Below are positions 27,465 to 38,918 of a stretch of 64,000 bases of DNA, in pieces. This DNA comes from Caprella mutica. Its lineage: Eukaryota > Arthropoda > Malacostraca > Amphipoda > Caprellidae. Position numbers and translations under genes: made by a program. The notes below the pieces were generated by a model. The model saw nothing but the letters and a program-made list of their open reading frames with translations. It made no database searches and had not been told where the DNA came from. Location: positions 518,153-582,152 of the forward strand of contig CANNZV010000122.1 in NCBI GenBank assembly GCA_947561585.1, written 5' to 3'. Every line of letters starts with the position of its first letter. Position 1 is the first letter of the stretch.

Positions 27465-27516
27465 TTTGATAGTTTTGCTTTATTAATCGTTAGATTGTTA
27501 AAGCAAAACTATCAAA
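27465..27516. terminator. Bidirectional hairpin terminator
   Basis: TTTGATAGTTTTGCTT (27465-27480) is the exact complement of AAGCAAAACTATCAAA (27501-27516), with a 20-base loop. It lies between the methyltransferase gene and the convergent SleB-like gene. Confidence 0.78.
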
Positions 27517-27530
27517 TAATTATTTCAATA

Positions 27531-28001
27531 TCAGGTTCTAAAATAACTATGCGCTTCAGAAGTAAAAACTACTTTGCTTTTAATTCTAGCTACAAATTTT
27601 TTATTCGTAGCTCGCTTCTCATTGAAGAATCCAATGATGTTTTCTTTTAAAACTCGGTTACCACATAACAATGCTTTTGCGGCTCTGATGCTTTCAACAT
27701 CACCTCTATCTCCTTTTGGATCGTATCGAAAAAGAGGAGAGCAAATTCCTGAGAATTGTTTGCGCTGATAAATCACATCGTAGAGGCTATTTGGATATCT
27801 TTTCGAATCTACTCGATTCAAAACAACATTTCCAACTCTTAATTTTTCTTGGTATGATTCGCCGCTGGCTTCTGAATTAATTACGCTGGCGAGTAAGACG
27901 AGATCTCCATGATTATAACAAGGAGATACGGTTTGAAGTTGAGTTTGTGCTAACGCAAAAAAAGGTAAGCACATCAACCCCATCAATGGGATGATTTTCA
28001 T
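27531..28001 (-). CDS. Exported SleB-like cell-wall hydrolase
   Basis: From the preferred start (second ATG, 28001) the protein has 156 residues with signal peptide 'MKIIPLMGLMCLPFFALAQ'. An ATG at 28022 would add seven polar residues. The mature part matches the hydrolase_2/SleB fold: 'LLASVINSEASGESYQEKLRVGNVVLNR' (by its ends), 'YPNSLYDVIYQRKQFSGI' and a late 'GFFNEKRATNKKF'. The catalytic Glu is the one in 'NSEASGE'. Members cleave peptidoglycan. In a non-spore former the role is probably wall remodelling. Confidence 0.88.
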   Translation of the reverse strand: MKIIPLMGLMCLPFFALAQTQLQTVSPCYNHGDLVLLASVINSEASGESYQEKLRVGNVVLNRVDSKRYPNSLYDVIYQRKQFSGICSPLFRYDPKGDRGDVESIRAAKALLCGNRVLKENIIGFFNEKRATNKKFVARIKSKVVFTSEAHSYFRT

Positions 28002-28436
28002 GGTTTGTTCATGTTTTTCCAATACCGCCTTAATTAGAGGTTAAGGGTGGAACTTCTTAGTTAATTAGGTATTGTACTTCTCTCGGTTAATGGGCTTTGA
28101 TATGTTTCTACGAAAGAAGTAAATATGTTATGGAATTTAATAAATTGAAAAAAATTTCAATTTGTTTTTATTATTAATGTAATCCTACAATAGTTTATTA
28201 TTCAAAATGTTCAAAAAAAATATATTTTTTTAAAATAAAAAAATCGCTGATTTTCCATTTTTTTACAAAAAACTGATTTTCAACGTTTTACATATTTAAA
28301 AAAATACTACTAAAAGCATTACATTAAAACGAATGCAAATGTATAAAAAAACAGCAAAATGCAACCTTGTTTAGTGTATTAATAAACAGGAGATGACATT
28401 TTTATGGCAAAGTCTAGGGAATTATCACCACTTACT
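28002..28436. other. 435-bp AT-rich spacer
   Basis: No genes, tRNA or strong hairpins were recognised. It contains long A and T runs near 28200-28320 and probably the promoter of the SleB-like gene on the minus strand. Next comes the long palindrome 28437-28609. Confidence 0.4.
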
Positions 28437-29984
<1,548 letters not shown>

Positions 29985-30012
29985 TTAATTCTTTAATATT
30001 TTTTTGATAAAA

Positions 30013-30050
30013 CAAAGTTAGGATTGGGGTACGCAGTTATTTTGCGTACC
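30013..30050 (-). promoter_or_regulatory. rtcB promoter with overlapping inverted repeat
   Basis: On the minus strand TAACTTTG (30013-30020) matches TAnnTTTG, 41 bp before the rtcB start codon. Immediately upstream, over the -12 to -35 region, GGTACGCA (30028-30035) pairs with TGCGTACC (30043-30050). A repeat centred between promoter elements is where a repressor or activator would bind; the divergent WYL regulator is the natural candidate. Confidence 0.55.
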
Positions 30051-30053
30051 TTC

Positions 30054-30230
30054 GTAGCTGCGGGTTTTAACCCGCAGAAAAAAATAAATTACGTTGAAAA
30101 CGTAGTTTTTAAATTAATTCAATAGAGCATATTATTTTTCAATTCTAAATAATTCTGTAATCTTTAACCATTCTTGATTTTAAAAAAATCAAGAATGGTT
30201 ATTTTACTGCGGGTTAAAACCCGCAGCTAC
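30054..30230. repeat. Two 20-bp palindromes forming a larger inverted repeat in the rtcB/WYL spacer
   Basis: CTGCGGGTTTTAACCCGCAG (30058-30077) and CTGCGGGTTAAAACCCGCAG (30207-30226) are each palindromes of a 9-bp stem around TT or AA. With flanking GTAG and CTAC they form an inverted pair 129 bases apart. The right one lies 15 bp before the WYL start codon. A separate 17-base hairpin (30165-30201) sits between them. They may be operators or a dispersed mobile palindrome of the kind found elsewhere in the window. Confidence 0.7.
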
Positions 30231-30241
30231 AAAAAACGCCA

Positions 30242-31252
30242 ATGCCACTTAATAAAAATGCATTAATTCGCTACCGCACTATCGACAAGTGCCTACAAAA
30301 TAGATATAAAAAATGGACACTCAAAGATCTCATTGGAGCCTGTTCTGATGCCCTTTATGAATATGAAGGAAAAATGGTCAATGTCAGCAAACGAACTGTT
30401 CAACTCGATATTCAAATGATGCGTAGTGACAAGTTGGGTTACAATGCCCCCATCGTAGTTTATGATATAAAATATTACAAATACGAAGATGAAGATTACC
30501 GAATCTCAGATATTCCATTAACAGAAATGGATATGGATGTCCTTACCGAATCCGTAGAGATGCTAAAACAATTCAAGGATTTTTCTTTATTTTCTGAACT
30601 CAATGGAGTCATTCAAAAATTAGAAGATAAAGTCTATCGAGAAAAAAATCAACAATCTGCAATTATCCATATGGATAAAAATGAACATCTAAAAGGTTTG
30701 AATTTTTTAGATACATTATATCAATCAATTTTAAAAAAGATCGTACTCAAAATTACTTACCGATCTTTTAGCGCAAGGCAAGCTTCTTCTTTTTCCTTCC
30801 ATGCCTTTATTTTAAAAGAATATAATAATCGTTGGTTTGTAGTAGGTAAAAAAGATGGAGAAGAAAAAATTCTAACCTTAGCGTTGGATAGAATCATAAA
30901 GTTAGATTTTGACATTGCATTAGATTATAAAAAAGAAAATTTTGATGCAGATAATTATTATGAAAACACATACGGAGTAACCGTTTTAACCGATAGGCAA
31001 TTGGTCAATATAGAATTAAAAATAGATCGATATAATGCTCCATATGTTTTGACAAAACCATTTCATCATTCTCAAAAAACAATTGAGACATTTGAGGATG
31101 GAAGTGTAACAATAAAATTACGGCTACATCATAATTTTGAATTGGAAAGATTAATTTTAGGATTTGGAGAATCTATTGAAGTTTTAAAACCTAGAAGACT
31201 AAGAAATTCTATTAAAAATAAATTATCCAAAGCTTCTAAAAACTATGAGTAA
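30242..31252 (+). CDS. WYL-domain transcriptional regulator
   Basis: A 336-residue protein with an N-terminal winged-helix-like region (residues 5-75, 'LIRYRTIDKCLQNRYKKWTLKDLI' by its ends, 'VSKRTVQLDIQMM'). A helical linker (95-150) and a WYL domain (about 155-225, 'ITYRSFSARQASSFSFHAFILKEYNNRWFVVG' by its ends) follow, and then a C-terminal WCX extension (240-325). WYL domains sense nucleic acid or nucleotide ligands and control stress and phage-defence genes. It is divergent from rtcB and convergent, 14 bp apart, with a histidine kinase gene. The regulated gene is probably rtcB. Confidence 0.9.
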   Translation: MPLNKNALIRYRTIDKCLQNRYKKWTLKDLIGACSDALYEYEGKMVNVSKRTVQLDIQMMRSDKLGYNAPIVVYDIKYYKYEDEDYRISDIPLTEMDMDVLTESVEMLKQFKDFSLFSELNGVIQKLEDKVYREKNQQSAIIHMDKNEHLKGLNFLDTLYQSILKKIVLKITYRSFSARQASSFSFHAFILKEYNNRWFVVGKKDGEEKILTLALDRIIKLDFDIALDYKKENFDADNYYENTYGVTVLTDRQLVNIELKIDRYNAPYVLTKPFHHSQKTIETFEDGSVTIKLRLHHNFELERLILGFGESIEVLKPRRLRNSIKNKLSKASKNYE

Positions 31253-31266
31253 ACTTTAATCAAGCT

Positions 31267-32562
31267 CTAATTGTACATAGATAAATTAGGTTCTTTTAAT
31301 ATGGTAAAGCTAAATTGACTACCTTCTCTTGGAGTTGACTTTACCCATATTTTTCCAGAATGATGCTCAATATTTTTTTTACAATTAGCTAAACCTATTC
31401 CCGTTCCTTTTATCATTTGATTGGTGTGGCCTTTTTGAAACATTTCAAAAACTCGACTTTGGATATTTTCTTCTATTCCCAAACCGTTGTCCTTAACAAT
31501 AAATTTCCAATATGCTCCATCATCAATACAGTTAATTTCAATCACAGGAGAAATAATGCTTTGTTTAAACTTTATTGCGTTTGTGATTAAATTTTGAAAA
31601 ACAGCTCCTAATTCGTGACGGTTCGCAATAATTATTGGTAAATTTTTAACCTTCACTTTTGCATAATTTTCTTCAATCAAGACATGTAAATCTGACAATA
31701 CCTCCTCGACTAATTGATTAGCTTCAAATTTTTCATAGGAAATCGACTGTCCTAAAACACTATGACTTAAAAGTGCTTCAATTAAATCGTTCAACCTTGT
31801 TCCTGAATTTTCAATTAATTCTAAAAAATGTTTTCCTTCATCATCTAACTGGTGCGCCTTCTTTTTTTGGAGGACAGATATAAAATTTAAAATAGTTCGT
31901 AAAGGTTGTTTTAAATCATGCGATGTAGAATAAGAGAAGTTTTTTAATTCATTATTTCTACTAGTCAGTTTATCAACCAATTCAAGGTTTTTGTTTTCAT
32001 AAAACTTATTAATCACACTTGCACCAATAAAATACGTGATAATTAAAATCGTGGAACATATCAATAAAGTAATATTCAAAATAACAATGCCTTCTGAAAT
32101 ATCGATTAATGGTATTTGATTTCGGAAAAACCAATAAATGATTCCTCCAAATACAAATACTGCTAGATATATTAAAACTCTAAATTTATTTTCTTTAAAA
32201 AATAAAATGGGAAGGCATAACATAGCTATTATCCCATAAATAAAGCCAGCATCATAACCAAACAATACTATCCCTATCATAAAAGTTATAGAACCTCCCA
32301 GTATAGCAACAATACGAGAAATATAAAAGTATTGAAAGTAGTTAAGAACCCAGGGTGCACACATCGCCACGGTACCAAAAGCAACTAAATATAACCCCTC
32401 ATAAATTTCAAGAAAATAAAATACAATTGGAAAACCAGACATTAAAAAAAAAGATACGAATCCTAAGATGTTATGCATCTTAATTATTTTGACATCATTA
32501 TTTGACATGGTATCATCAATTCCAATATTCGAAAACCAGTCATACATTTTTGCTATAAACAT
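31267..32562 (-). CDS. Orphan membrane histidine kinase
   Basis: A 431-residue protein with about six transmembrane helices (residues 30-185) and no extracytoplasmic domain of any size. A short coiled coil leads to a HisKA domain with His215 in 'YSTSHDLKQPLRTILNF'. The HATPase domain has 'VFQNLITNAIKFK', 'VKDNGLGIEE' and 'GTGIGLANCKKNI'. The membrane region may sense lipid or membrane state. There is no adjacent response regulator. It resembles the kinase at 22465-24285 in the catalytic half but lacks its PAS domain. Confidence 0.92.
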   Translation of the reverse strand: MFIAKMYDWFSNIGIDDTMSNNDVKIIKMHNILGFVSFFLMSGFPIVFYFLEIYEGLYLVAFGTVAMCAPWVLNYFQYFYISRIVAILGGSITFMIGIVLFGYDAGFIYGIIAMLCLPILFFKENKFRVLIYLAVFVFGGIIYWFFRNQIPLIDISEGIVILNITLLICSTILIITYFIGASVINKFYENKNLELVDKLTSRNNELKNFSYSTSHDLKQPLRTILNFISVLQKKKAHQLDDEGKHFLELIENSGTRLNDLIEALLSHSVLGQSISYEKFEANQLVEEVLSDLHVLIEENYAKVKVKNLPIIIANRHELGAVFQNLITNAIKFKQSIISPVIEINCIDDGAYWKFIVKDNGLGIEENIQSRVFEMFQKGHTNQMIKGTGIGLANCKKNIEHHSGKIWVKSTPREGSQFSFTILKEPNLSMYN

Positions 32563-32654
32563 AAAATTTGGTTATGGAAAAATCATGCCTCAGTTTTCTA
32601 AAAAACACAAACTTTTGTAACAGTTTATATTTTCACCTTATTAATTTTTTTCAT

Positions 32655-32694
32655 AAAAAAAGCCCATTGTAAATTTCTTCACAATGGGCTTTTT
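32655..32694. terminator. Intrinsic terminator of the subtilase gene
   Basis: AAAAAGCCCATTGT pairs with ACAATGGGCTTTTT around a 10-base loop, flanked by A and T runs. It lies 16 bp past the subtilase stop codon on the minus strand. Confidence 0.85.
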
Positions 32695-32709
32695 AATTAA
32701 AAAATATTT

Positions 32710-35700
32710 TTACTTAGCGACCGTAAATTTCTTTGAAATTCGCTGATCTTCCGTAATCATATGGATAAAATAAATACCACTTGTCCATTGATTAGCTTCT
32801 AGCATTATTTTTTGAGTACCAACATCTAATGTCAATTCTCTTCTTTGAACTATTTGTCCAGTCAAACTCATTACCATCATCTGAACTTTTGATTTTTTAT
32901 TTAAATCAAACGTGACATTCAAAATATCATTAGTTGGATTAGGATATAAATTAAGATCTTGAATAACGGATAAATCTTCCACTACAATTTCCGATTCCGC
33001 AGGATTCTCATCAAAGTTTCCAGGAGAATTATTACTAGGATTAGTTGTACATCCTGTGATAATCACTTCATCGATATAAACCCAATCAGAATTCCCTGAA
33101 GCATCACATCTAAAACGTAACCGAGTATTTGATGTAAATGATCCAGTTATGGTTACGGCATCAGTATAGAAATTATTGTTTTCGAATTCATCTCCTCTAT
33201 TCCACTCTTCAACTGTTGTATAACTTGAACCTCCATTAGTAGATATTTGTAACCAAAAATCTTCATTAGAATTATCCATACTACGTGGGTAATATCCAAA
33301 ATCAACTGTAATCTCACTAAATGTAGATAAATCTAAATCATCAGTAGTCATTACTGAGGTACCTGTATTATCTCTTAAACGAACACAGTAAGTACCAGCC
33401 GTTGCATAAGGAGAATCATTAGATCGTCTTCTACAATCTGATCCACCATCATTCCAAATTCCCCAACCCGATTCAAATCCTTCCTCATCAATAGTAACGG
33501 TTGTACATCCGCCCCCTGTGTTTTCATTAATAATATCAATACTACCAGTAGCTTGACAATTATTATCATCAGTTACTGTTACTGAGTATGTACCTGGTGC
33601 GAGATTATTGATAGTAGCAGTTGTAGCATTGTTACTCCAGTTATAAGAATAAGGTGATGTTCCTCCTGATACATTAATTATGGAAGCGGTACCATTATTA
33701 TTTCCATCAGTAGCATTAGTTCCAGTAACTGTTCCACTAATAGCAGATGGTTCAGATATTGTTACCGAAGCCGTTGCAGACGAGCTACCACTTGTTGCCG
33801 TAACCGTATAAGTTCCTGCAGCCAATCCTGTTACAGTTGCTCCAGTTGCATTATTACTCCATGCATATGAAATTGTTCCAGATCCTCCACTTCCTGTAGC
33901 AGTAGCTGATCCATCATTACCTCCATTACAAGACACATTGTTCGAAGAGTTTATTGCAACATTTACAGGAGGATCTGTGCTTTGAGGTACGCAGAAGTTT
34001 GTAGTTTCAGAAGAACCAAAACTTCCTCCACTTGCCAATACAGTTCCTGAAGCATCTTCTGTTAAAGTATAAGAACCATTTCCATAACCACAACAAATTC
34101 CATCTCCATAAGCGTCATTAATCGTAAAATCAAAACAACCATCTGCTAAGCAAATATTTGCTACAATAGTCGAACCGTCTGGTTGATTTCCATATGTACC
34201 ACCAGATGCAACTACATTGTTAGAAGCATCTGTAATTGACCAACTTGTCTCTTCAGGATAGTTATCCAATGTAATTGATAAAGTAACATTATTAGAACCA
34301 GAACTGAAAGAAGATGAAGATCCATCATTAGCTGCATTTTCATCAGCTTGTCCATTTGGATTACTTGTGGATGCATCGAAAGTATGATTACCACTTGCAA
34401 ATGTAATGTTAGGAAGGGTTACTGTTTCTGTTCCATTTTGAGCTAACGAACCAGTCCATGCATATGTATTATTTCCTCCACCATCTAAAGTATAATTGAT
34501 GGTAACCGAAGTCAAAGTATTAGATCCACTATTTTTCAAAACAACTTGTGGTGTTGCACTTGTAGCACAAATACTTCCAGCAGGAGCAATTACAGAAGAT
34601 ATTCCTGCATCATTTTGAGTAGATGATGCTACTGATGCTACAGCGGCATCTGCATTTACTCTACCATATCCTAAGTTAGAAGTCCAAGTTCCATTAGGTT
34701 GCCCACTTGTATTAGAATAAGAATATCCTCCAACTTTATCAGTTGTACTTTCAAGTGCGAAACGAGCCTGCGCTTCAGTCAAACTATTATCTGCTGATAA
34801 AATCAAAGCCATCACACCTGCTGCATTCGGACAAGCTGATGATGTTCCATTAAAAGTAGATGTATAATCTCCATTAGAATATCCATTAGGGCCAGAGATA
34901 TCTGTGGCAAAAATTTTCACACCAGGTGCCGCAACATCTGCTCCAGTACCATAGTTAGATCCCCACCAAGTTTCACCATCACATGAAGAAGGGTTTTTTC
35001 TTTCATTACACATACTCATCGCAATTACAGAAATAGTAGGCGCATATGTAGCTGGGTAACTATTTGCTCCATTATCATTTCCTGCAGCAAATAATACTGG
35101 AGAACCTAATCCTCCTCTACCATTATTAATTGCATTATCTATTGCATTATTAATAGTCGACGAAGATCCTCCTCCTCCCCATGAGTTACTCAAAACATCA
35201 GCATTACCAGTTTGCCATGCCCAGTTAAGTGCATTTCCTATCCATGTATTATTAGTAACCCAAGAAGATCCTGAACTATATGCAATTCTAATAGGTACAA
35301 TTTTACTTCCATAAGCTACCCCTGCTCCTCCAAGATTATTATTTCCTACTGCCGCTACTATTCCTGCACAAGCTGTTCCATGAGCATCATCGCCAGATGG
35401 ATTTCCTCCAATATTCTGTCCTGTAGCATCATACCCTGCAACTAGGTTGGCTTGAAGGTCAGGATGATTTAAATCTACTCCCTCATCAAGAATTGCTATT
35501 CTAACGGAAGCTGATCCTGTAGTTGTATTCCATGCAGAAAATACACTCATGTCTGCACCAGATGTTCCACCATATTGAGAAGTATTTACACCATCATTAT
35601 TTAATGACCATTGTTCATCTACATTTGGATCATTGGTATTTAGCCTTTTCATGAGTCGAAGAAAATCAGGTTCTGCATAAGCATACACTTTTGATTCATG

Positions 35701-36231
35701 AAGGGTATTTGCAACCTGCAAAGCATTTTGACTTCCTTTAACTTGTATTTCCATCAAGAGAGGATCGAATTGATTTCTATTAAATGATTTTACAGATGGA
35801 TTTAATCTCATTGCTTCTTGAAAATCACCAAATTGATTTTCAGTTTTTAGCCTCAATAATACCCTATCCATTATTCCATGTAGAGTACCATCTTTATGCA
35901 AAAGGAAATGGTTGGCATATTCTATCTCATCAATAGATTTGAGGTTTTTTAATAATTCAAATAGATTTTCTTCTGTAGTAACATTCTGCAAATCAACCAA
36001 AGTAACTTGAGGTGCAGGAAGTACCATCGTTCTTGTTAATGGAATAGTTTCTTTAAAATTGGATAAAATTTGCTTTTGAGTTTCGAAGTCAATATTGGGT
36101 TTAAATTGAATTAGAATTTTTTGTTTTGAGACTTCTAAGAATGCTTTTCCCTCAGGGGAATAATAAAAGTTTTGCGTATGTGCCGAAAAAGAAGATAATA
36201 GTAAGAATACAATAATGGTAAAGTTCTTCAT
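32710..36231 (-). CDS. Secreted subtilisin-like (S8) protease with T9SS sorting domain
   Basis: A 1173-residue protein with a signal peptide (1-19) and a propeptide (about 25-195). The S8 domain (205-535) has Asp249 ('AILDEGVDLNHPDL'), His284 ('DDAHGTACAGIVAA') and Ser464 ('FNGTSSACPNAAGV'). Beyond it are a CARDB-like Ig domain (540-650), a region with 'DGCFDFTINDAYGDGICCGYGNG' motifs (by its ends), two SprB-like repeats (755-910, 'VSCNGGNDGSATATGSGGSG'), a MAM-like beta domain (915-1065) and a type A T9SS sorting domain (about 1090-1173, 'LNLYPNPTNDILNVTF'). It is an extracellular endopeptidase for nutrient capture or surface processing. Monocistronic. Confidence 0.95.
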   Translation of the reverse strand: MKNFTIIVFLLLSSFSAHTQNFYYSPEGKAFLEVSKQKILIQFKPNIDFETQKQILSNFKETIPLTRTMVLPAPQVTLVDLQNVTTEENLFELLKNLKSIDEIEYANHFLLHKDGTLHGIMDRVLLRLKTENQFGDFQEAMRLNPSVKSFNRNQFDPLLMEIQVKGSQNALQVANTLHESKVYAYAEPDFLRLMKRLNTNDPNVDEQWSLNNDGVNTSQYGGTSGADMSVFSAWNTTTGSASVRIAILDEGVDLNHPDLQANLVAGYDATGQNIGGNPSGDDAHGTACAGIVAAVGNNNLGGAGVAYGSKIVPIRIAYSSGSSWVTNNTWIGNALNWAWQTGNADVLSNSWGGGGSSSTINNAIDNAINNGRGGLGSPVLFAAGNDNGANSYPATYAPTISVIAMSMCNERKNPSSCDGETWWGSNYGTGADVAAPGVKIFATDISGPNGYSNGDYTSTFNGTSSACPNAAGVMALILSADNSLTEAQARFALESTTDKVGGYSYSNTSGQPNGTWTSNLGYGRVNADAAVASVASSTQNDAGISSVIAPAGSICATSATPQVVLKNSGSNTLTSVTINYTLDGGGNNTYAWTGSLAQNGTETVTLPNITFASGNHTFDASTSNPNGQADENAANDGSSSSFSSGSNNVTLSITLDNYPEETSWSITDASNNVVASGGTYGNQPDGSTIVANICLADGCFDFTINDAYGDGICCGYGNGSYTLTEDASGTVLASGGSFGSSETTNFCVPQSTDPPVNVAINSSNNVSCNGGNDGSATATGSGGSGTISYAWSNNATGATVTGLAAGTYTVTATSGSSSATASVTISEPSAISGTVTGTNATDGNNNGTASIINVSGGTSPYSYNWSNNATTATINNLAPGTYSVTVTDDNNCQATGSIDIINENTGGGCTTVTIDEEGFESGWGIWNDGGSDCRRRSNDSPYATAGTYCVRLRDNTGTSVMTTDDLDLSTFSEITVDFGYYPRSMDNSNEDFWLQISTNGGSSYTTVEEWNRGDEFENNNFYTDAVTITGSFTSNTRLRFRCDASGNSDWVYIDEVIITGCTTNPSNNSPGNFDENPAESEIVVEDLSVIQDLNLYPNPTNDILNVTFDLNKKSKVQMMVMSLTGQIVQRRELTLDVGTQKIMLEANQWTSGIYFIHMITEDQRISKKFTVAK

Positions 36232-36678
36232 CTTTTATTAGTAGTTTAGTTAGTAAAAAAATAGGAATAGTGATTCCATGAATTCCTTCATAGATTATGA
36301 GCAAGGCAGTTACATAAAACAAAATGATATATCTATATATACAATATAAATAGATTAAGAAGGTGACCCTTTAATTATTAATTTTTTAAAAAATATCTTG
36401 AACGATATATTTTGATAGAAAAAATGATTTAGATTAAGGAGATTATCTTTGTGTATATTTTGTTTGGAGAATCGAAATTTGAAATTCAAATATACTTGTT
36501 CACAAAATATTATTATTTCTTTAAATGAGAAAGAATGACACATGTTTTTTTCAAATATTTTATTTTCTTAATGTAAAAAAATAGGAATCCACTTAGAAAT
36601 GTGTAGAGAATAATTCACCACAAAATATTGATCAAAAAAATTAAAACTTTTCTCGAAAATAAATTTTAAAAATAAATC
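36232..36678. other. 447-bp non-coding spacer
   Basis: Very AT-rich, holding the divergent promoters of the subtilase (minus) and the DUF6090-like gene (plus). An imperfect repeat 'gattccatgaattccttcat' lies near 36270-36290. A 62-codon minus-strand ORF (36355-36543) has no protein-like features and was not accepted. Confidence 0.45.
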
Positions 36679-37371
36679 ATGCATATTAAATCATTTGATT
36701 GGAAAAAATATTTATTGGAATTCTTTGCCATTTTTATTGGAATCAGTCTTGCCTTTTCTTTGGATAAATGGAACGAAAATCGAAGAGACCTCAGATCTGA
36801 AACAAAAATTTTAGCAGAAATGAAACATGGCCTTACTTTAGATTTACAAGATGTAAATGAAAATATTAAAGGCCATCATGCTGGTATTCGATCTTGCAAT
36901 TATTTTAGGACGTTAATCAATAACGAACCCGTCAGTAAGGATTCTCTTCAATTCCAATACTTCATGTTATGGAGAGACTTTATTTCTATTCAGAATAAGA
37001 CAGGCTATGAATCATTAAAATCAAAAGGGTTAGAATTAATTCGCAATGATTCCTTACGCTTTAAAATTATTGAAGTATATGATTTCGAATTTGAAATTAT
37101 TGAAAAGTTAGAAGAACAATATTCCGAAATGCAATTGAACAAAAGCTACTTCCACCCTATCAATGATTTGTTGGCAGAGTACATGGTTTTTAATAATGAA
37201 GGAAAATTAATAGATATTAAACAACCTATCCAACTTTCAGCTAAAGATAAAAATAGAGTCTATAGCTTTCTATATAGAATGATAGGTGCAAGGCAATATC
37301 GATTAAGGTTTTACAATAAAATTAAAGTAGAAATAGAACAACTCATTCAAGAAATTGAAATGGAACTTTAA
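36679..37371 (+). CDS. DUF6090-like membrane-anchored protein, paralogue 1
   Basis: A 230-residue protein with a single N-terminal membrane helix (about residues 9-27, 'LLEFFAIFIGISLAFSL') followed by 'DKWNENRRD' and a long, mostly helical soluble part. The signature 'E.F.I.IGI.LA....WNE' directly after the start is shared with the protein at 48699-49445 and is typical of DUF6090 of Bacteroidota. The function is unknown. Monocistronic. Confidence 0.82.
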   Translation: MHIKSFDWKKYLLEFFAIFIGISLAFSLDKWNENRRDLRSETKILAEMKHGLTLDLQDVNENIKGHHAGIRSCNYFRTLINNEPVSKDSLQFQYFMLWRDFISIQNKTGYESLKSKGLELIRNDSLRFKIIEVYDFEFEIIEKLEEQYSEMQLNKSYFHPINDLLAEYMVFNNEGKLIDIKQPIQLSAKDKNRVYSFLYRMIGARQYRLRFYNKIKVEIEQLIQEIEMEL

Positions 37372-37445
37372 AACTTTAGAAATGAGCCAAATCTTGATTT
37401 ATACACATGCACATAATTTCTCATACACCTAAACACATTTTTCCG

Positions 37446-37453
37446 TACCTTTG
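37446..37453 (+). promoter_or_regulatory. -7 promoter element of rhlE
   Basis: TACCTTTG fits the Bacteroidota consensus TAnnTTTG and is followed by CATTC, a frequent start region. It would give a leader of about 55 bases before the rhlE ATG. No -33 TTG is obvious. Confidence 0.55.
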
Positions 37454-37511
37454 CATTCTTTTTTAATAAATCCCAGACGAAGGTGTCTTTTGAGGGAAAA
37501 AACAGAAGTTA

Positions 37512-38762
37512 ATGAGATTTGAAGATTTGGATTTAATCAACCCCATATTAAAAGCCTTAAAAAATAAAAACTATACAGAACCTACTCCCATACAAGCCCA
37601 AGCAATTCCACTAGTCCTAAAAAGAAATGATGTGTTAGGTGTTGCACAAACAGGTACAGGAAAAACAGCAGCTTTTGCCATCCCAATAATACAATTGATT
37701 CATAGAATTGAAAGCCAACAACAAAACAATCGAAAACCTGTTTTGAGGTCTTTGATTGTTACACCTACTCGTGAATTAGCTATACAAATTGATGAAAATA
37801 TCCAAGCTTATAGCGAACACACTATGGTCAAACATACTGTGATTTTCGGTGGTGTTAAGCAATACAAGCAAGTCGAACGACTCAAAAAAGGAGTGCATAT
37901 TTTAGTCGCTACTCCTGGGCGATTGTTAGATTTGATCTCGCAAGGATATATTAGTTTGGATACCATCAAGCTTTTTGTTTTGGATGAAGCAGATCGAATG
38001 TTGGACATGGGATTTATCAATGATATCAAGAAGTTATTAAAACTCCTTCCTCAAAATAGGCAATCATTATTTTTCTCTGCAACTATGCCTGATAATATTG
38101 TAAAACTTGCCAACAATATTTTAACAAATCCTAAAAAGATTGAGGTGGCTGCGGTTTCATCTACTGCCGAAACAATTCAACAGTTCCTTTATTATACCAA
38201 TCGGACGACTAAAAAGGATTTGCTTTTTCATATTCTTAGAAACCGAGATATAGATCAAGCTTTACTTTTTGCTAGGACAAAAAGAGGTGCTGACCGAATT
38301 GCTCGATACCTCAAAAAAGGACATATCAAAGCTGCTGCTATTCATGGAGATAAGGCTCAGAATCAAAGGCAAAGAGCTTTAAAAGATTTTAAAGATGGAA
38401 AACTCAGAGTGCTAGTTGCTACTGATATTGCTGCAAGAGGAATTGATATCAACAAATTGAGATACGTCATCAATATGGACATTCCTAATATTGCTGAAAC
38501 TTATGTACATCGAATTGGAAGGTCAGGACGTGCTGGTGAAGAAGGTGTTGCAATTTCAATATGTGAGCCAGAAGAAAATGCATTCGTTAGAGATATCGAA
38601 AAATTAATCAGTAAAAAAATTACGGTGATCAAAGACAATCCATTTCCTCAAACCGAACGTCCAATGACGGATAAAGAAAAGAAGGAATGGAATAAGGAAA
38701 AGGCCAGACGGAAACAAGAATTTTTTGCGAATCGAAAAGCAAAAGGTCACCGTAGGCGATAA
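37512..38762 (+). CDS. rhlE: DEAD-box ATP-dependent RNA helicase, RhlE type
   Basis: A 416-residue protein with the full motif set: Q motif ('EPTPIQAQAIP'), Walker A ('AQTGTGKTAAF'), 'PTRELAIQI', 'TPGRLLDL', DEAD ('VLDEADRMLDMGF'), SAT ('FFSATMP'), and the second-domain motifs 'ATDIAARGIDI' and 'HRIGRSGRAGEEG'. The C-terminal tail is short and basic ('KAKGHRRR'). RhlE-type helicases remodel rRNA and mRNA, for example in ribosome assembly and cold growth. The length is normal. Monocistronic, with a clear terminator. Confidence 0.96.
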   Translation: MRFEDLDLINPILKALKNKNYTEPTPIQAQAIPLVLKRNDVLGVAQTGTGKTAAFAIPIIQLIHRIESQQQNNRKPVLRSLIVTPTRELAIQIDENIQAYSEHTMVKHTVIFGGVKQYKQVERLKKGVHILVATPGRLLDLISQGYISLDTIKLFVLDEADRMLDMGFINDIKKLLKLLPQNRQSLFFSATMPDNIVKLANNILTNPKKIEVAAVSSTAETIQQFLYYTNRTTKKDLLFHILRNRDIDQALLFARTKRGADRIARYLKKGHIKAAAIHGDKAQNQRQRALKDFKDGKLRVLVATDIAARGIDINKLRYVINMDIPNIAETYVHRIGRSGRAGEEGVAISICEPEENAFVRDIEKLISKKITVIKDNPFPQTERPMTDKEKKEWNKEKARRKQEFFANRKAKGHRRR

Positions 38763-38829
38763 ATTTTGACAAAACTATTAGACGTCGTTTTAATTTAGGA
38801 ACGGTTCAATAATTCTTAATAGAAATCTA

Positions 38830-38872
38830 AAAAAATAGTCATTTATGATCTCATCATAAATGGCTATTTTTA
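38830..38872 (+). terminator. Intrinsic terminator after rhlE
   Basis: AAAATAGTCATTTATGAT pairs with ATCATAAATGGCTATTTT with one G-T pair and a short loop, followed by T-rich sequence. Confidence 0.8.
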
Positions 38873-38918
38873 TTGAATCAAAATCTATTCTTTTTTGTTC
38901 AAAAAATAAAACCGCGTT

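Noticed and set aside
36355..36543. 62-codon minus-strand ORF in the subtilase spacer
   Set aside because: Phe/Ile/Asn/Lys-rich translation of random AT-rich DNA, with no start context or domain.
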